Assembly (NCBI GenBank): GCA_036785325.1
Contig: JAXIVH010000001.1
Location: 10,466,525-10,530,524 of the forward strand
DNA: 64,000 nt
Source: Urophycis tenuis
Lineage: Eukaryota > Chordata > Actinopteri > Gadiformes > Phycidae
Direction of reading: 5' to 3'
Under the pieces are notes generated by a model. The model did no database searches and had not been told where the DNA came from. It saw only the letters and a list, made by a program, of their open reading frames with translations. Shown here piece by piece: positions 12,643 to 23,980 of this stretch. Position 1 is the first letter of the stretch; each line of letters begins with the position of its first letter. Position numbers and translations under genes: made by a program.

Positions 12643-13118
12643 AAAAGTGTAAACCTAGCCCCCTCGGTTTACACTTTTATTGGAAACAGTGTCAACCCCG
12701 TTGGATTGTTGGATTGAGGGTCTGAGCATGATGTAGTGCATGATGAAGGCTACGGAGCGTCTTACCCATGTGGTCTAGATCCTCCTCGGTCACACTGTCA
12801 ATGAAGTCCCTCTCATCTTTGATACCGATGTCCAGAAATGCTTTATAGTAGGACTCCAGTCGGAGTTTCTCAAGCAGGCTAAAGATTGCCGCCATCTAAA
12901 TAATGAAAGCATTTAAGTGTTAAATTTAGACTAGACATCTACACATTCACACTGAAAGCTGAAACTTGAAAACTGAACTTATTTTCCAAGAAATAACTAA
13001 GTTTAGAGCTATTGGTCCGGATAGCCTATTCCCATTGATATTACAGCTTCTGGCAATAAAGTAGGGCAAAGAAGAACAAATAAAAGAAATGATAGGCTAT
13101 AAATAAGTCTGTCAAACT

Positions 13119-13129
13119 GAAAGCGAAAC
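13119..13129 (+). promoter_or_regulatory. ISRE-like element, copy 1
   Basis: GAAAGCGAAAC fits the interferon-stimulated response element core GAAANNGAAAC. It lies ~225 bp upstream of the SAM start codon and is identical at 35873-35883 in copy 2. Read in gene direction (minus), a TATTTATAG TATA-like sequence follows about 15 bp later, so this may be a second, proximal promoter. Confidence 0.5.
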
Positions 13130-13385
13130 CGAGCTTATTTTTCTCAGAATAACAATAAGGTTATTATTCGGTAGTATACATTTAGTGAGCCTGAGTGCAG
13201 CCGAATGAGCCATATTAGAAATAAACAATATGTTTCAATAAAATAAAATGAAATTAATAAAATGAAATAAACTTTTTTTTCGAGTCATGAAACAGATTTT
13301 CTTTTTCTTTTAGATTTAGTTAATGCCAGTAGCATAGGCCTCTAGGCCGATTCATTGAGTGTTAACAGTTTACGGGTCTTGGTAC

Positions 13386-13480
13386 CTTTCTGAAGATGGG
13401 CGACCCTCAACGCAGAGGTCTCCTCACCAACGGCTGAGTAGCGAGTAGCAGTCCCTCTCTCCAGTTTAAGTGACAATAAA
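13386..13480 (-). other. Putative 5' non-coding exon, copy 1
   Basis: Paralogous to 40898-40990, with the same GTAC donor at its 3' edge and the same inverted CCAAT box about 70 bp upstream. It lies about 500 bp upstream of the SAM exon, which is preceded by an acceptor-like sequence. Inferred from conservation between the two gene copies. Confidence 0.45.
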
Positions 13481-13589
13481 TTAAGGGAACTCTCCGGGAA
13501 ACCAACGAGATCTGAATATGCATGAGCTACGAGTTCTGAACGCGTAGTGATTGGTGGAGTTCACCTGATCGTTCACGTGTTGTAATTTA

Positions 13590-14215
13590 AGGCCACGTAT
13601 TGGGCCAGTTTCAGATCGTTTGCATTTGCGCATTTGTTGCAACGAGACTCGTCATAATCACGTCAAGTTCCCGTCTGGTCAAGGCGGACACAGTAGGACA
13701 CTCTATGGTAGGACACCTATTTAGCGCCAGTGGCTGTCATGAGGTGGGCCTCTATGGAAGCCGCCCTCCTCCTCTGGCCCTCCCCCTTGCGCCTCTGTCG
13801 TCACTATTGCGTCACTACTGGACCCAAGGTTGTTTGGCCCGACAGGTGTGGCTGCCCGCTGCTTCACCGCATTGGTCACTTGGTTCCCTGTGTGCTTGCT
13901 CACGGCATTTGTGTTGTTTGTAGGGCGACTGCTTGCGTGCTGCTCCCCTATATACATTCTATGGCTGCTCCGTGTTCCTCATACGTGCGGTGTATTTTGC
14001 TTGGTGAACGCCAGCGGCGGCCGGTGTCCTCTCCCTCCCTCCTCCTGTGCGAGTGGGTGTGTCCCTAAACAGGTATGTGCGTGGGTTAGTGTAGCGAGCA
14101 ACCGCAGTATTTTTCTTTTGGCAAATGGAACGCTAACAGTATTTTTCCCCTATAATTGGAGTGTAAGTGCAATCAGCTGATTGGTGTCGCTGCTGCTTTG
14201 TCCTGTTCAAGTTTA
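13590..14215. other. Upstream flank of copy 1, no gene recognised
   Basis: Diverges from the copy-2 flank at ~13590. GC-rich with several open frames in overlapping phases and no recognisable domain, so it is probably part of an unidentified repeat. 19080-19760, to the right of the P-type element, may be its other half (AATAAA near 19494), but I cannot show this. Confidence 0.3.
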
Positions 14216-15079
14216 AGGCTGGGTTATGCTTCGTTTATACTTCCGCGTCGACGCAACGCTGGGTGGGTTTACGTTTTACGTAGAGTACTATAGAGAGAGA
14301 GTGGCGTCAACTCCGTTCACTGCAATGGTTCGTTTTTTTCACAGCAATGGCGGCGCATGGGGTCCCTCAGAAGTTCCCGGAAGTTAGCGCGAGCCAACTG
14401 TCACTGTCACTCAATGTATTTCAACGGAGGAGATGGTAGGAGCAGCACTTGTCCGAGGTAAAACGTTTAAAGAATGACATTCTCATATCTGTAGGGCATC
14501 GGAATTAAATTGACGAGTAATTAATTATGTTGGCGTATTTTCTCCGTCTAGATTAGAGGATTTAGAGAATATTAACAGGTAAAAATGTAGGCTAGCACAC
14601 TAGGTAACCATTACAACCCGTGCAACAGGCAGATAACTGTCAATTCAGCTCTCCAAATACGCTGTAACTAAATCCAACCCTGCCGATTTATACTAACAGC
14701 AAGGTTAATGTGTAGGGAGTGTGATTGCAGTTATAGGTAGGAATTAAATACAAATTGCAACTGTTTGCCATTTTCATTACTTAAGGTCTGGATGATTTTG
14801 TGTGCATGTATTTTGGAATGAAAAATAAATCCCACTATTTATTGGCCTTTGTTTTTGGCGTCATATCATACGACATATCAACCCATCTCATACAATACAT
14901 ATGTAATACGTTTTTGGTGTGTATCAGTTACCTGCAAATGGTACTTTATGGTCGAGAAGTAGCGATGCCACTTCACAACTTCATTTGCATGCTGCAGGCC
15001 ATGAGTGCTTAGTATAAAATGGTGTGACTCAAAACACATAATGAATGCAATTTTATTGACGCTTTCATAACAAATGTTC

Positions 15080-16419
15080 CTAACATGAGATATCATATTG
15101 TGTATTTGGGAACCGACAGAAGGAGCACTTTATGGTGGAGCATGTAGCAGGCCAGGGGTCCTTCCTGAGTGGAACGACACTGGGTGTTATAGCCATCTCA
15201 TCAATGGTCAACACACACTCCCTTTCCAGGTCTGTAAACCCACTTGCCTTCAGTTTAAGGAAGTCAAATACTTCTGTCAGAACACCAGGCTCAAATTCAA
15301 CTGTCTGCAGTCTTCTCTGCAGGGTTCTAATTCCTGGCAGGGGAATCTGCAAGTCCCGCAAGACCTTGTAGCCAGTTGAACCAGCAGCAAACCGAAGTTT
15401 TAATGCCTTCTTCACTGTGTCGTTGCTCCATTTCTTCCCTCCTGTGGTTAGTCTCCCTAATGCTCCAATTTGATCTTTGGTTAAAATTTTCTTAATTTTT
15501 TTGTCCTTGATCTTCATTGTCCTCTTAAGAATTGCGTTTTCCCGTTTTACTTTTCTCAGTGCTGCTCTTTTTTTTCTTTTTTTTTTTTCTTGTTTTTTCA
15601 GTTGTTTTAGGAGCTGTGATTCCCTGGTTGTTGGCTCCCTGCTCTGCAGAATGGCTGATGTGAGCTCTCTCTGTCTCTCCTCATCTGCCATGTCCTCTCT
15701 TCCTCCTGTGTCACTTTCCCTTCTCTCACTCTCCTCAGCTTTTCTTTCCTCAATCCAAGAAACTGGTGCAAGTAGAAGACATGACACTGGTCATTTATGA
15801 ACAATAAAATGATATTGTCACTAGAACAAGAAATATGGTGTAGTTATCAAGAGTTCATATACATTATACCTGTGGCATCTTTAATGCAGTAGCTGTGATC
15901 GGCGGAAATGGACCCTGTCTTTGTAGGTGAAAGGGGGCATCGTGAAGTAGGGGCCCTCCTCCTTCTGACTACTGGCCGGCGCGCAAATATGGATGGTATC
16001 GCATCTTCTCTCAGCCTAGTCTTGCCCTTGCCGGTCTTAACAAACTGGTCAGCCTCAAAATGTGCCTGCAAGAAGACTTCAACTGAATTTTCACACTTAA
16101 CTCATTTTTACCAAGGAGTACGAACATGTCTAGTATATTTATCTTTTTTCCGTTTTCCTGTTCTATGTTTTAAAATAAAAAAAGCTCAAATTCCTGTACG
16201 GCCCGGTATTCAAAAGTGCGCAAAAGTGCAAATTCATTGTTTGAATGTGATTACCTCACATAATTTTTTGTGGTTATGGTTTTTGTCTGTCACGACTAAA
16301 TTGCTCCTTCCGACTTTAGCCACCCATGCTCTTCGTCTGTCCCTGTCTTTGGGGAAGCCATACACGTGGACGCCTTTCTCGGAGCGATTGGAGCATCCCC
16401 ATGCAGCACAGTATACCAT
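15080..16419 (-). pseudogene. THAP/P-element transposase, N-terminal half
   Basis: Three spliceable exons: 16419-16255, 16065-15870 and ~15762-15080. Exon 1 encodes a THAP zinc finger start (MVYCAAWGCSNRSEKGVHVY). The C-x2-H half is formed across the splice (C-E-A-H-F), and exon 2 continues with the typical DAIPSIF. Exon 3 holds a Lys-rich coiled region, then the P-element transposase region (KKILTKDQIGALGRLT, KWSNDTVKKALKLRFA) and the first catalytic aspartate in LTIDEMAI. Homology ends about 20 residues later and a stop follows at 15080, so the rest of the RNase-H-like core is missing. DNA binding may survive; transposition activity should not. Confidence 0.75.
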
Positions 16420-16589
16420 GTCGAAGACTGTATCAAGGACAACATAGTGGAAATGAGACAAACAGCTTGCTGTGCCGCTGATGTGTTTTATTTTCAAACA
16501 AATAGTTTTTAAGGAATTCACTGAAAATTAATTTATATATTATATACACAATATATATAAAAATTATATGTAAAATATATACAGATATA

Positions 16590-16660
16590 TATGTATCTAT
16601 ATTTATATATATATATACACAAATTATATATATATATTATACATATATATTATACATATA

Positions 16661-16715
<55 letters not shown>

Positions 16716-16736
16716 CTTATATATATTATATTATCA
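16590..16736. repeat. AT-rich (TA)n microsatellite
   Basis: Imperfect TA/TATAC repeats followed by a pure TA run, inside the P-type element, 5' of its THAP exon. Confidence 0.9.
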
Positions 16737-17324
16737 GAATTCTTATTGGAACACACATAATGTTGCTGTGAGTCAGACCTATTATGTAGTACAGTACTCG
16801 ATTGAAAAATCACTGTCGTCCGCCTCAGTCATGTCTTCAAGTAAAAAATTAAGAGAAATATTACGATTTTAATGCTATCAACGAATGTAGAGGTTTAGTA
16901 AACTTAGCTGAGTTCAAATAAATCAACATAAGCACAGAAATATTACAGAGCAAAGCAGTTGTTGACATTCTTTACCGATTGTTGTGGTTTTCCTTGTATT
17001 TTTCAATTGCCCGCCATGCAAGTCCGGGAACTAATGGAGGGCTACAGGAACCACGTGATCGGCCAGGTTTTTGAACTTCCGTTGACGCCACTCTCTCTCT
17101 ATAGTACTCTAGTTTTACGGACCCATTACGTCCTCGACGTGCACCTCCCAAAATCCTAGACGCTCGTCGAGGCGACGCAACTCCAACGCAGCGGCTTTGG
17201 CTGTGCTTGGTCCGCGAACTACATTGGCTGGAGATCGCTTTTCCGGTTTCCAATCGTAAACACCGCTACGGTGTAAACACAGCCTTGATAAATGCTTCGA
17301 CTGATTGGCGACAACATATATACT

Positions 17325-18665
17325 GTATATATACAAGATACAAGATACACAAGATACAAGAAGGTTTATTGTCATCACATCGTAAGACATGACGAAATTA
17401 CAGCAGCTACCACCATAATAGTGCATTCAAATTTTTGTTTTTAAAACAAAACAAAAAAATGGAGATGGCTAGAAAGGAGAAGTTAACTTAAGAGGCCATA
17501 AAAATAGTTATATGGCCCACACATACTGAAAACAATGTACACACATACGGAATGACGGTGATAATGATAATTAACGGAATGAAATGACATGAGGTTGTTG
17601 GAGTGAATATAAGGTAAAAAAGATAAAAATAGAAAAACAAAAACAAAAGGGACCTGAGGATAAATATAAAGTGTATAAAGTGATGAATATAAAGTGATGA
17701 AATATAAAGTGATAAAATGACAATGAAATGACAATGAAAAGTGACAGTGCTTGCTATTTTGAGGGTAAGGTATGAAGGTGAGGTGCAGAGTTCAGTAACC
17801 TCGTGGCCCAGGGATAGAAGCTATTCTTCAGTCTGTTTGTTCTGGACCTGAGGGACCTGAGTCTCTGCCCCGATGGCAACAGCTTAAACAGATGATGACC
17901 GGGGTGTGAGGGGTCCTTTATTATTTTAGCAGCTCTGCTGATGCCGCGGGAGCTGGTAATGTTCTCCAGGGTGGGAAGAGGACAGCCGATGATTTTTTCT
18001 GCAGACCTGGTGACCCTCTGCAACGCTTTCCTGTCTGCAGCAGAGCAGGCAGTGAACCAGATGGTCGTGCAGTACAGCAGCACCGGCTCGATGGTGGCCC
18101 GGTAGAAGGACACCAGCAGTTTCTCTTCTAGTTGGTTCCTCCGCAGCACCCGGAGGAAGTGGAGTCTCTGCTGGGCCTTCTTGATGGCGGCCGTCGTATT
18201 GACCGCCCAGGTCAGGTCCTCTGTGATGTAGGTCCCCAGGAATTTGAAGGAGGCCACTATCTCCACGCCTACACCGTTGATTAGCAGCGGTGCGTGGTCC
18301 CCTCTCTGCCTCCTGAAGTCAATTACCAGCTCTTTGGTCTTGTTGGTGTTCAGCAACAGGTTGTTCCTGTCGCACCACTCTGCCAGCTCCTGTACTTCCT
18401 CTCTGTAGGCTGTTTCATCGCCCCCCGTGATCAGGCCCACCAATGTGGTGTCTTCGGCGAACTTGATGATGGAGTTCGAGGGGTGAGTGGGGGAACAGTC
18501 GTACGTGTAGAGAGTATACAGGAGGGGGCTCAGTACACATCCCTGAGGGGAACCGGTGCTGAGAGACAGGGCGGAGGAGCAGAGCGAACCCAGCTTCACA
18601 ACCTGTGGCCGGTTGGTGAGGAAGTCCTTAATCCATGAGCACATGGAAGGCGGAAAATCCAGGGC

Positions 18666-18671
<6 letters not shown>
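17325..18671 (-). mobile_element. 5'-truncated LINE (L2/Rex/CR1 group) with RT C-terminal half
   Basis: Open frame 18671-17754 (305 residues) with RT motifs STGSPQGCVLSPLLYTLYT and FAEDTTLVGL, then the thumb region (LGTYITEDLTW, IKKAQQRLHFLR). The catalytic FADD is FAED here, so the RT would be inactive. Non-coding 3' sequence runs to a short tandem tail (TGTATCT/ACAAGATAC) at ~17325-17370. The 5' end is cut by a (TA)n run at 18671-18730. Confidence 0.8.

Positions 18672-18730
<59 letters not shown>
18671..18730. repeat. (TA)n microsatellite
   Basis: About 29 TA units abutting the truncated 5' end of the LINE RT frame. Confidence 0.95.
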
Positions 18731-18731
<1 letters not shown>

Positions 18732-19769
18732 CTTTTGCCTTCATTTCTGTAAACTTTTTTTTTAACTCGCTAGTAATCCATATGTAATGACCAGAATGGT
18801 CATTCGGGTCCCTCTATGCAATGAATTGCATTTCGAGACGTAAACCCCACGCAGAACCATCACAGGCTCATGACTGCGTCCGAGCAACTGCGTGACCATT
18901 GCGTGATCACGACGCAATCCCTACGCAGAAGCATAAACCAGCCACTGCCTGCCGCTGCGTGGTCGCTTCTGCGCCACTTTGAACTCTGCCTGGTGTCTGC
19001 GGCCCACACCGCGCCCCAGAGCAGCTCTGTCAGACTCTTTATCACACCCGTGTGTTTTTACTGGGGCCCTGCCCTCATGTGTGAATGAGTGTTATGGTGT
19101 TTATTTGATGATTATTTTGTAGTATTTACATTTTATTTTGTTACTGTATGACTAAAGTGGGCTGTCATTGATCTTTTTGTTAACATTTGATTAATTGGTT
19201 TTCCTTTTCTTCTGTTGGTTGATTTGCCCACTAATGGGTTTATTTTTAGTTGCTGGAGACTGGTGTTAGCGGCGCTGGTGCCCAGGTGGTGGTATCCTCC
19301 TCTGTTTGCTGGGTCCTGGGACGAGTGTGTCATGTCGGGTGGTTCAAGTTGATTTTCTTTATTTTTGTGGATCCTCCCCTTGCAGTAGGCCCTTGCCCAT
19401 CCACTCAGCTCCAATCCCCCCCCCCCCCTTGTTGTGTTGTTTTTCTTTCTTTTTTTTCGACTGAAACTGAAACATTTTAAAATGACTATTTATAAATAAA
19501 ATTGTATATTTGTCCTACAACTCCGTGAATCACGTCTCATGCCTTAATGAGTAGACTTACCTGTGTGCTTTGTTTGTCTCCAAATTAATTCCCAGGGTGG
19601 CGTTGTGGGTTCCCTTTCTTCATTTGGTTGTTTAGATTATTAGGTCTAATTTATTTTTTCTTTTGTTTTCACCTTATCCTCAACACACATGCAAAATAAA
19701 CCAATAATAATGACCCATTTCAGAAGGTCTGTAGTAGAAATAAATGAGGTGGGAGGAGTCTGTCTTTAG

Positions 19770-20219
19770 GAGGCGGGGACAATGTCAACCTTAGTGTGTA
19801 TGCAGGATTGATGTGTCCTGTCCTCCAGTCCTGTGTGTCTCACTGTGGTGATTATGCAGTAACTTGTTGTCCTCCCCTGTTGTGTACGCCTGTCCATGAT
19901 GGCACCTATTGTCCCCCGTCCCTCTGACCATCCCAGGACAGAGGGACTCCCTTCTGTGTTCCTTCTCAGGGTTCTCTCCTTGGTCATTGTTCTTTGCTCT
20001 TCAGAGGGCCAGGGTTCTGTGGATGCACAATGGGGCCTGTGTAGCGTTTTGTAAACGCCATGAAGCGATAAGCAAATAAAGTTGCCTTGACCTGAAATAA
20101 CGATGACACAAATTGGCTGCAGCGCCTGGTGAATTCTACTCCCACGTCACCATCAAACGTGTGTTATCAAGGCCTACTACGCTCACATTTCAACCTGTAC
20201 TCGACTACATAGTGGGGAA
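19770..20219. repeat. Duplicated block B (copy 1 side)
   Basis: About 400 bp highly similar to 41330-41715 plus 42752-42806, marking the distal part of the tandem duplication. Contains a LINE-like tail (AAATAAAGTTGCCTTGACC). At 20168-20175 (CAAGGCCT) it preserves the empty site of the hAT element found in copy 2. No coding region recognised. Confidence 0.75.
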
Positions 20220-21308
20220 TCTAGTGGAACCAGACGGTCTGGGACAGAATGAGTTCATGAGTTATGTAATGTATCTTTCGGGGAGGTTGCCACTGCTGGT
20301 GGAAGCCATCTTGTTTCTGGGAAAATGGCTGGTGCAACACATTTGAATACAGGTGATTGTTAATTTGATTGCCTGGGAGAATCCATTCCATTTAAATTCA
20401 AAGATTAGTTCCTATTGTTTTGGTAATTTACCCATTTTAACGATTACTTGACAAAAATATTTCTTACCATGCAGCATGTTTTTTTTAGGTATCCATCTTT
20501 ATCTTTTATCTTTGTCTTCCTCCCCACATGTATCCATTTTAGTTTAAACTGCTAACATGGTTCCCCATGTCATGTTGGAGGAGTCAGGGTGTGAAAAGAC
20601 TTCCTGTTGGCTAACCCTGCTGCTGACCCAGTGAGAACAGCCATTTGAATTATTGGTATTTTTGCGATACGACCAGTCAGTACACATTTATACAAACTCC
20701 AAGCTCAGTTTTTGCATATTTGAAGGGATATCTTGGTATTTTGAAGGGTATTTTTTGTTTGGACGGAGACACTGACTGTTTCCTTTGGAGCCGCGTGGCA
20801 TTGAAGTGTTTTTTCTGATGTTACAGTTAACCCTAAATGACTACTAAGGATTGGAGATGGTGTTTCAGTTCAACCAGAGAACTTCAATCCAAAATCCTAA
20901 CCCTAACTCACCACCTATCATCTATTACCCACTAATCCTTACCCCTTCACTAATGTAATACAACAATGTTTGTTTCTGCATTAGCTATGTTAATTAATGC
21001 TTAATGATTGTACCCATATTAGAAAGTGTTACCAGGGTATTTCATGCAGTCTATTTCTATGGATTAGGTTGGCCACTACCTCCTACAGTATCAAAGGTAA
21101 CCACTGGAGGGCACTATTTAGTCAGACGCCTTGCGTTGAAGCAAATTGGTAGGATTAGACGTCTTTGGCCCACACAGTTGCTCTGGCCTGCGGGCATCAA
21201 ACTGTTTGTATTCTGTCAATTGATATTCAAGACTATTATGTAGGCCTACAGTACAAGTAAAACACCGGTGTTGCTGTTTGTGGTAATTTTCTCAATTCAT
21301 TGACATTG
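20220..21308. other. Intergenic, nothing recognised
   Basis: Low-complexity AT-rich sequence without a long frame, RNA gene or repeat that I can identify. Confidence 0.5.
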
Positions 21309-21313
21309 ACTTC

Positions 21314-21893
21314 TGTTACGGGTGTGTGTGTTTTCTTGGTTCTTCTCTGTTCCTGCCTGTAGGTGGCGACTGGGCGGAGCTAAACCACTAGCCCAGGAGT
21401 GACGATGTGATTGGTGGCCGGCACACGTGTATAAAAGCTGGCCCAGTTCCAAAATGTCGTCCTCTCTCACTCTTGCGTTGTCCTCGCTGGCAACAGACTG
21501 GCTGGTGATTCGTGCAGTCGGTATTTTCTGTACTATTGGGGCAATTGCAAACTTCCTCACGTTTTTAGTTGTAGGCTCAGGGAGAGTAGCGTAGTTAGAG
21601 CGGAACCCTCACCTTTTACTTTTCTTGGGAGCGATCTGTGCCCTTTGGAACGGGAGACAGTCTAGATTCCCCACTGTTAGTAAATAAGATTGAGGTTTTT
21701 CTTTACTCGTTTTTCCCTTTCCTATCATTTTGCAATTTGTCCTTGTTATTTGTTTTATGGGAAAAGTTTGCCTGTGCTAATTTCATCCCGAAGCATAGGC
21801 AATCGAACTAATAAAAATCACGGCTTTTCCCTCAAAACCTGACGTCCGGACTCAATTGTGTTGCTCATCCATGTGGCGAGTGGATTCGTAACA
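21314..21893 (+). mobile_element. Solo LTR
   Basis: 580 bp beginning TGTTACGG and ending CGTAACA (inverted TGTTACG/CGTAACA termini), flanked by a perfect 5-bp duplication ACTTC (21309-21313 and 21894-21898). A TATA box (GTATAAAAGC) at ~21430 and a poly-A signal (AATAAAAATC) at ~21811 give plus orientation. No internal retroelement sequence adjoins it, so it arose by LTR-LTR recombination. Ty3/Gypsy is the likelier origin from the TGTTACG end, but this is not provable here. Confidence 0.85.
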
Positions 21894-21899
21894 ACTTCG

Positions 21900-22689
21900 C
21901 TGTCTTAACTGTACTAGTGCAGTGCTGGTAGGAGGTATGTATTCCAATAGAAAAATGGGAGCATGAGTAGATTTTTCATGTATGCAGGTCTCTCTGAAAT
22001 TAAATGTAGGCCTATGTGGCTTCAATGGGTTGCCATAGCCTGTGAAGAATAAAATGTTAAAAAGGCTCGCCATCATGGAATTCATCGAAGTCGTTCACCG
22101 ACAAAACGGAGCCTAAACACATGTTGAATCGGCACAACAGCTACATCCAGCGCCACCAACACACCACCTTGATGTCGGCCTTAGCTTTTGCGCCGATTCA
22201 ACGTGTAATCGGCAGAAAAGCTACCACCGACGGCCGACGTCGGGTTGGTGTGTAGCCGCCTTTACCAAACAGATGGTCTGCTCATCTGCTTTCAAGTTCA
22301 CCAAAGCCTAACTAGTTAATATAATATGTAGCCTAGCCTACCCACTTTGAACGGAAGACTTTCTAAACTTTTGGTAGCCTACATCCTGCTGCTATTGGAA
22401 TATTATGGTGAAGATTGTCTAACGGGATTGGAGAAAGACGTCTTGTCAGAACGTAGCCTAGCCGTGATGCGCAACTCAGATCAAGAATACACAATGAAGA
22501 GTTGGGTCTGACTTGGATAAGTAACCATAATCTGATTACAACAACAACACTCCTCACTCCTCACTAAATGTAAATGACATTGACAAGTGCCTTGCAGTTG
22601 CTTAATAAATGCTGGCTTTCATGAACACAGATGTAAATGTGTCATTCTTATGAAAAAAATTGACTTATTTGTGTGGGGTTCGGACATAA
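21900..22689. other. Intergenic with a partial inverted repeat
   Basis: 22110-22260 contains internally repeated, partly inverted pieces (AATCGGC...AGCTAC) typical of a small MITE, but I cannot define its ends. The rest shows nothing recognisable. Confidence 0.3.
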
Positions 22690-23401
22690 AAAGCTTGATG
22701 CCTGTGGGGCTCGGGTCGGGTTCGGTTACTGTTCTGTTGAACGCGGGCCGGGATCAGAAACAGAACATTCCAGCCTGATCCGCACTCTACTTGGAATGGA
22801 ATCAATCAATTACCGTACCGTGGATCAAGGCAGGTTAGGAGGTGATGGAATCCTGCATCCTCCACAACGGATAGAGGCTGTACGTCAAGGCAAATTAACT
22901 CCACAATTCTATATGTGATGTCTTTCCACCTCTTACTATCCCTGCTGTATGGTTCACGTCGTTTAAATGCGTCACTCACAGTCGGCTGATTGAGGGATGG
23001 GGACGAGACCAACGCTGCATTCGGCTGGTTTAGTTTCTCATACTCTGCATATTCAGTTGTATAATGGCGTGTTCTAAGATGCCTACTGAGGCTAGTGGTG
23101 TTGAAATGTCGTAACCATTGTAATACATGAGGGATTTCAGCATGACACACGATGCAAATGGCATTTTACGTCTTTGTCAAATATGGATCGGATCGGATAA
23201 AAAGTCCAGACAGGAGAACTCATGCTTCCACTGGTAAGCTCTGCTTTGTTGTGTGCTGTGCATGCAGGGGAAAAAAAAAAGTTGCACGAATAATTTGTCA
23301 CATGGCTTTTTTGATCGGCACTTTTGGAGTTCACCGATCAAACTATTTTTAGACAATATCGGCCGATCATGATCGGCGTCCGATCGATCGGAGCATCTCT
23401 A
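22690..23401 (-). mobile_element. hAT transposon 5' end with BED-finger transposase fragment
   Basis: The right terminus at ~23401 reads (minus) CTAGAGATGCTCCGATCGAT, a terminus type common in fish hAT elements. The frame 23150-22806 encodes a BED-like finger (LSRHLRTRHYTTEY) and the conserved hAT stretch KRWKDITYRIVELICLD ... DAGFHHLLTCLDPRY. The rest of the transposase and the other terminus are missing, so this is a 3'-truncated copy. Confidence 0.7.
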
Positions 23402-23980
23402 GTTGGAATCATAAATCATCATCAGACAACAAAGGTTACTTGAATGCAGTTTTAATCATGCTATATCATATCATTGGGATTCTAACCCCTAACCCTCAAA
23501 AGAAACCAATTATGTGAAGTCTCGATTAAACCATCATATTGACCAACCACTAGCGCAAAATATGCTGAAATTATCAAACAAGAAACAAGTACTATTTGTT
23601 TAATGTAATCTATGATAAATGTAGAATACTAGCTATAGATTATCAAAAACAGATCTGCCCTTGTAAAGAAAACATATTGAATGATTTGTTTTAATGTAAA
23701 TATGAAATTAGCATTATTTGATTACTGCACAATAATTCACATGGAATGATCAAATTAGTAGAAGCCATTTGAGCATGAGCTAGGAGAGCATAAACTGATA
23801 CAAATAATTATATATATTTCCTGATGTGCCCTCAGTAGGCCTACGGGCTGAGTTTAGGCACTATTACTGTAGCTCCTCATCTGAAAGTAGGTCTAAAAGA
23901 GTAATTCTTCTTCTTTTATACAATGTATATAAAATATACAATTTAAAAAAGAATCCAAGATGCCGGTACACATTGCTGTA
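23402..23980. other. 3' flank of copy 2, nothing recognised
   Basis: AT-rich. Expected to contain the 3' UTR of the minus-strand multidomain gene, whose stop is at 23981-23983, but no convincing AATAAA is seen close by on the minus strand. Confidence 0.4.

Larger units (their letters stand above)
1..12895 (-). pseudogene. SAM-UBL-UBL-VWA-UBC multidomain gene, copy 1 (disabled, 3' end outside window)
   Basis: Tandem paralogue of the gene at 23981-35635 with the same exon order: SAM 12895-~12700; linker ~10944-10774; UBL1 10280-10143 and 10023-9872; UBL2 9744-9641 and 9545-9350; middle 9125-8994, 8885-8742, 8560-8425, 8167-8017, 7870-7560, 7261-7125, 7006-6895, 6502-6439; VWA 6280-6077, 5882-5737, 5494-5376, 5259-5135; linker 5067-4920; UBC 3571-3435, 351-227 and 117 to beyond 1. 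The U-box exons would lie left of the window. Most exons stay open and keep the VWA MIDAS residues and the E2 cysteine. Two breaks are visible. In exon 7870-7560 a T7 run (near 7845) puts a stop in frame; one T fewer restores a long open frame. Exon 5067-4920 is 4 nt shorter than its partner and runs into TAA. It may instead be an alternatively spliced or mis-assembled gene. Confidence 0.65.
14218..17290 (-). mobile_element. P-element/THAP9-type DNA transposon, truncated
   Basis: Homologous inverted ends at 14218-14400 and ~17000-17290 (shared TAGAGTACTATAGAGAGAGAG) enclose three exons of a THAP transposase. The left terminus GGCTGGGTTATGCTTC also has a 15/16 inverted match at 18914-18929, so the element may originally have reached 18929 with the LINE at 17325-18671 nested in its right end. 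No target duplication was found. Confidence 0.6.

Noticed and set aside
13600..14180. Several 78-116-residue overlapping frames
   Set aside because: GC-rich sequence with open frames in all phases and no recognisable domain or splice pattern.
15477..15800. 107-residue plus-strand Leu/Phe/Ser-rich frame
   Set aside because: Antisense of the Lys/Arg-rich coiled region of the THAP transposase exon.
21314..21893. Endogenous retrovirus provirus
   Set aside because: Only one LTR with a target duplication; no gag, pol or env sequence beside it.
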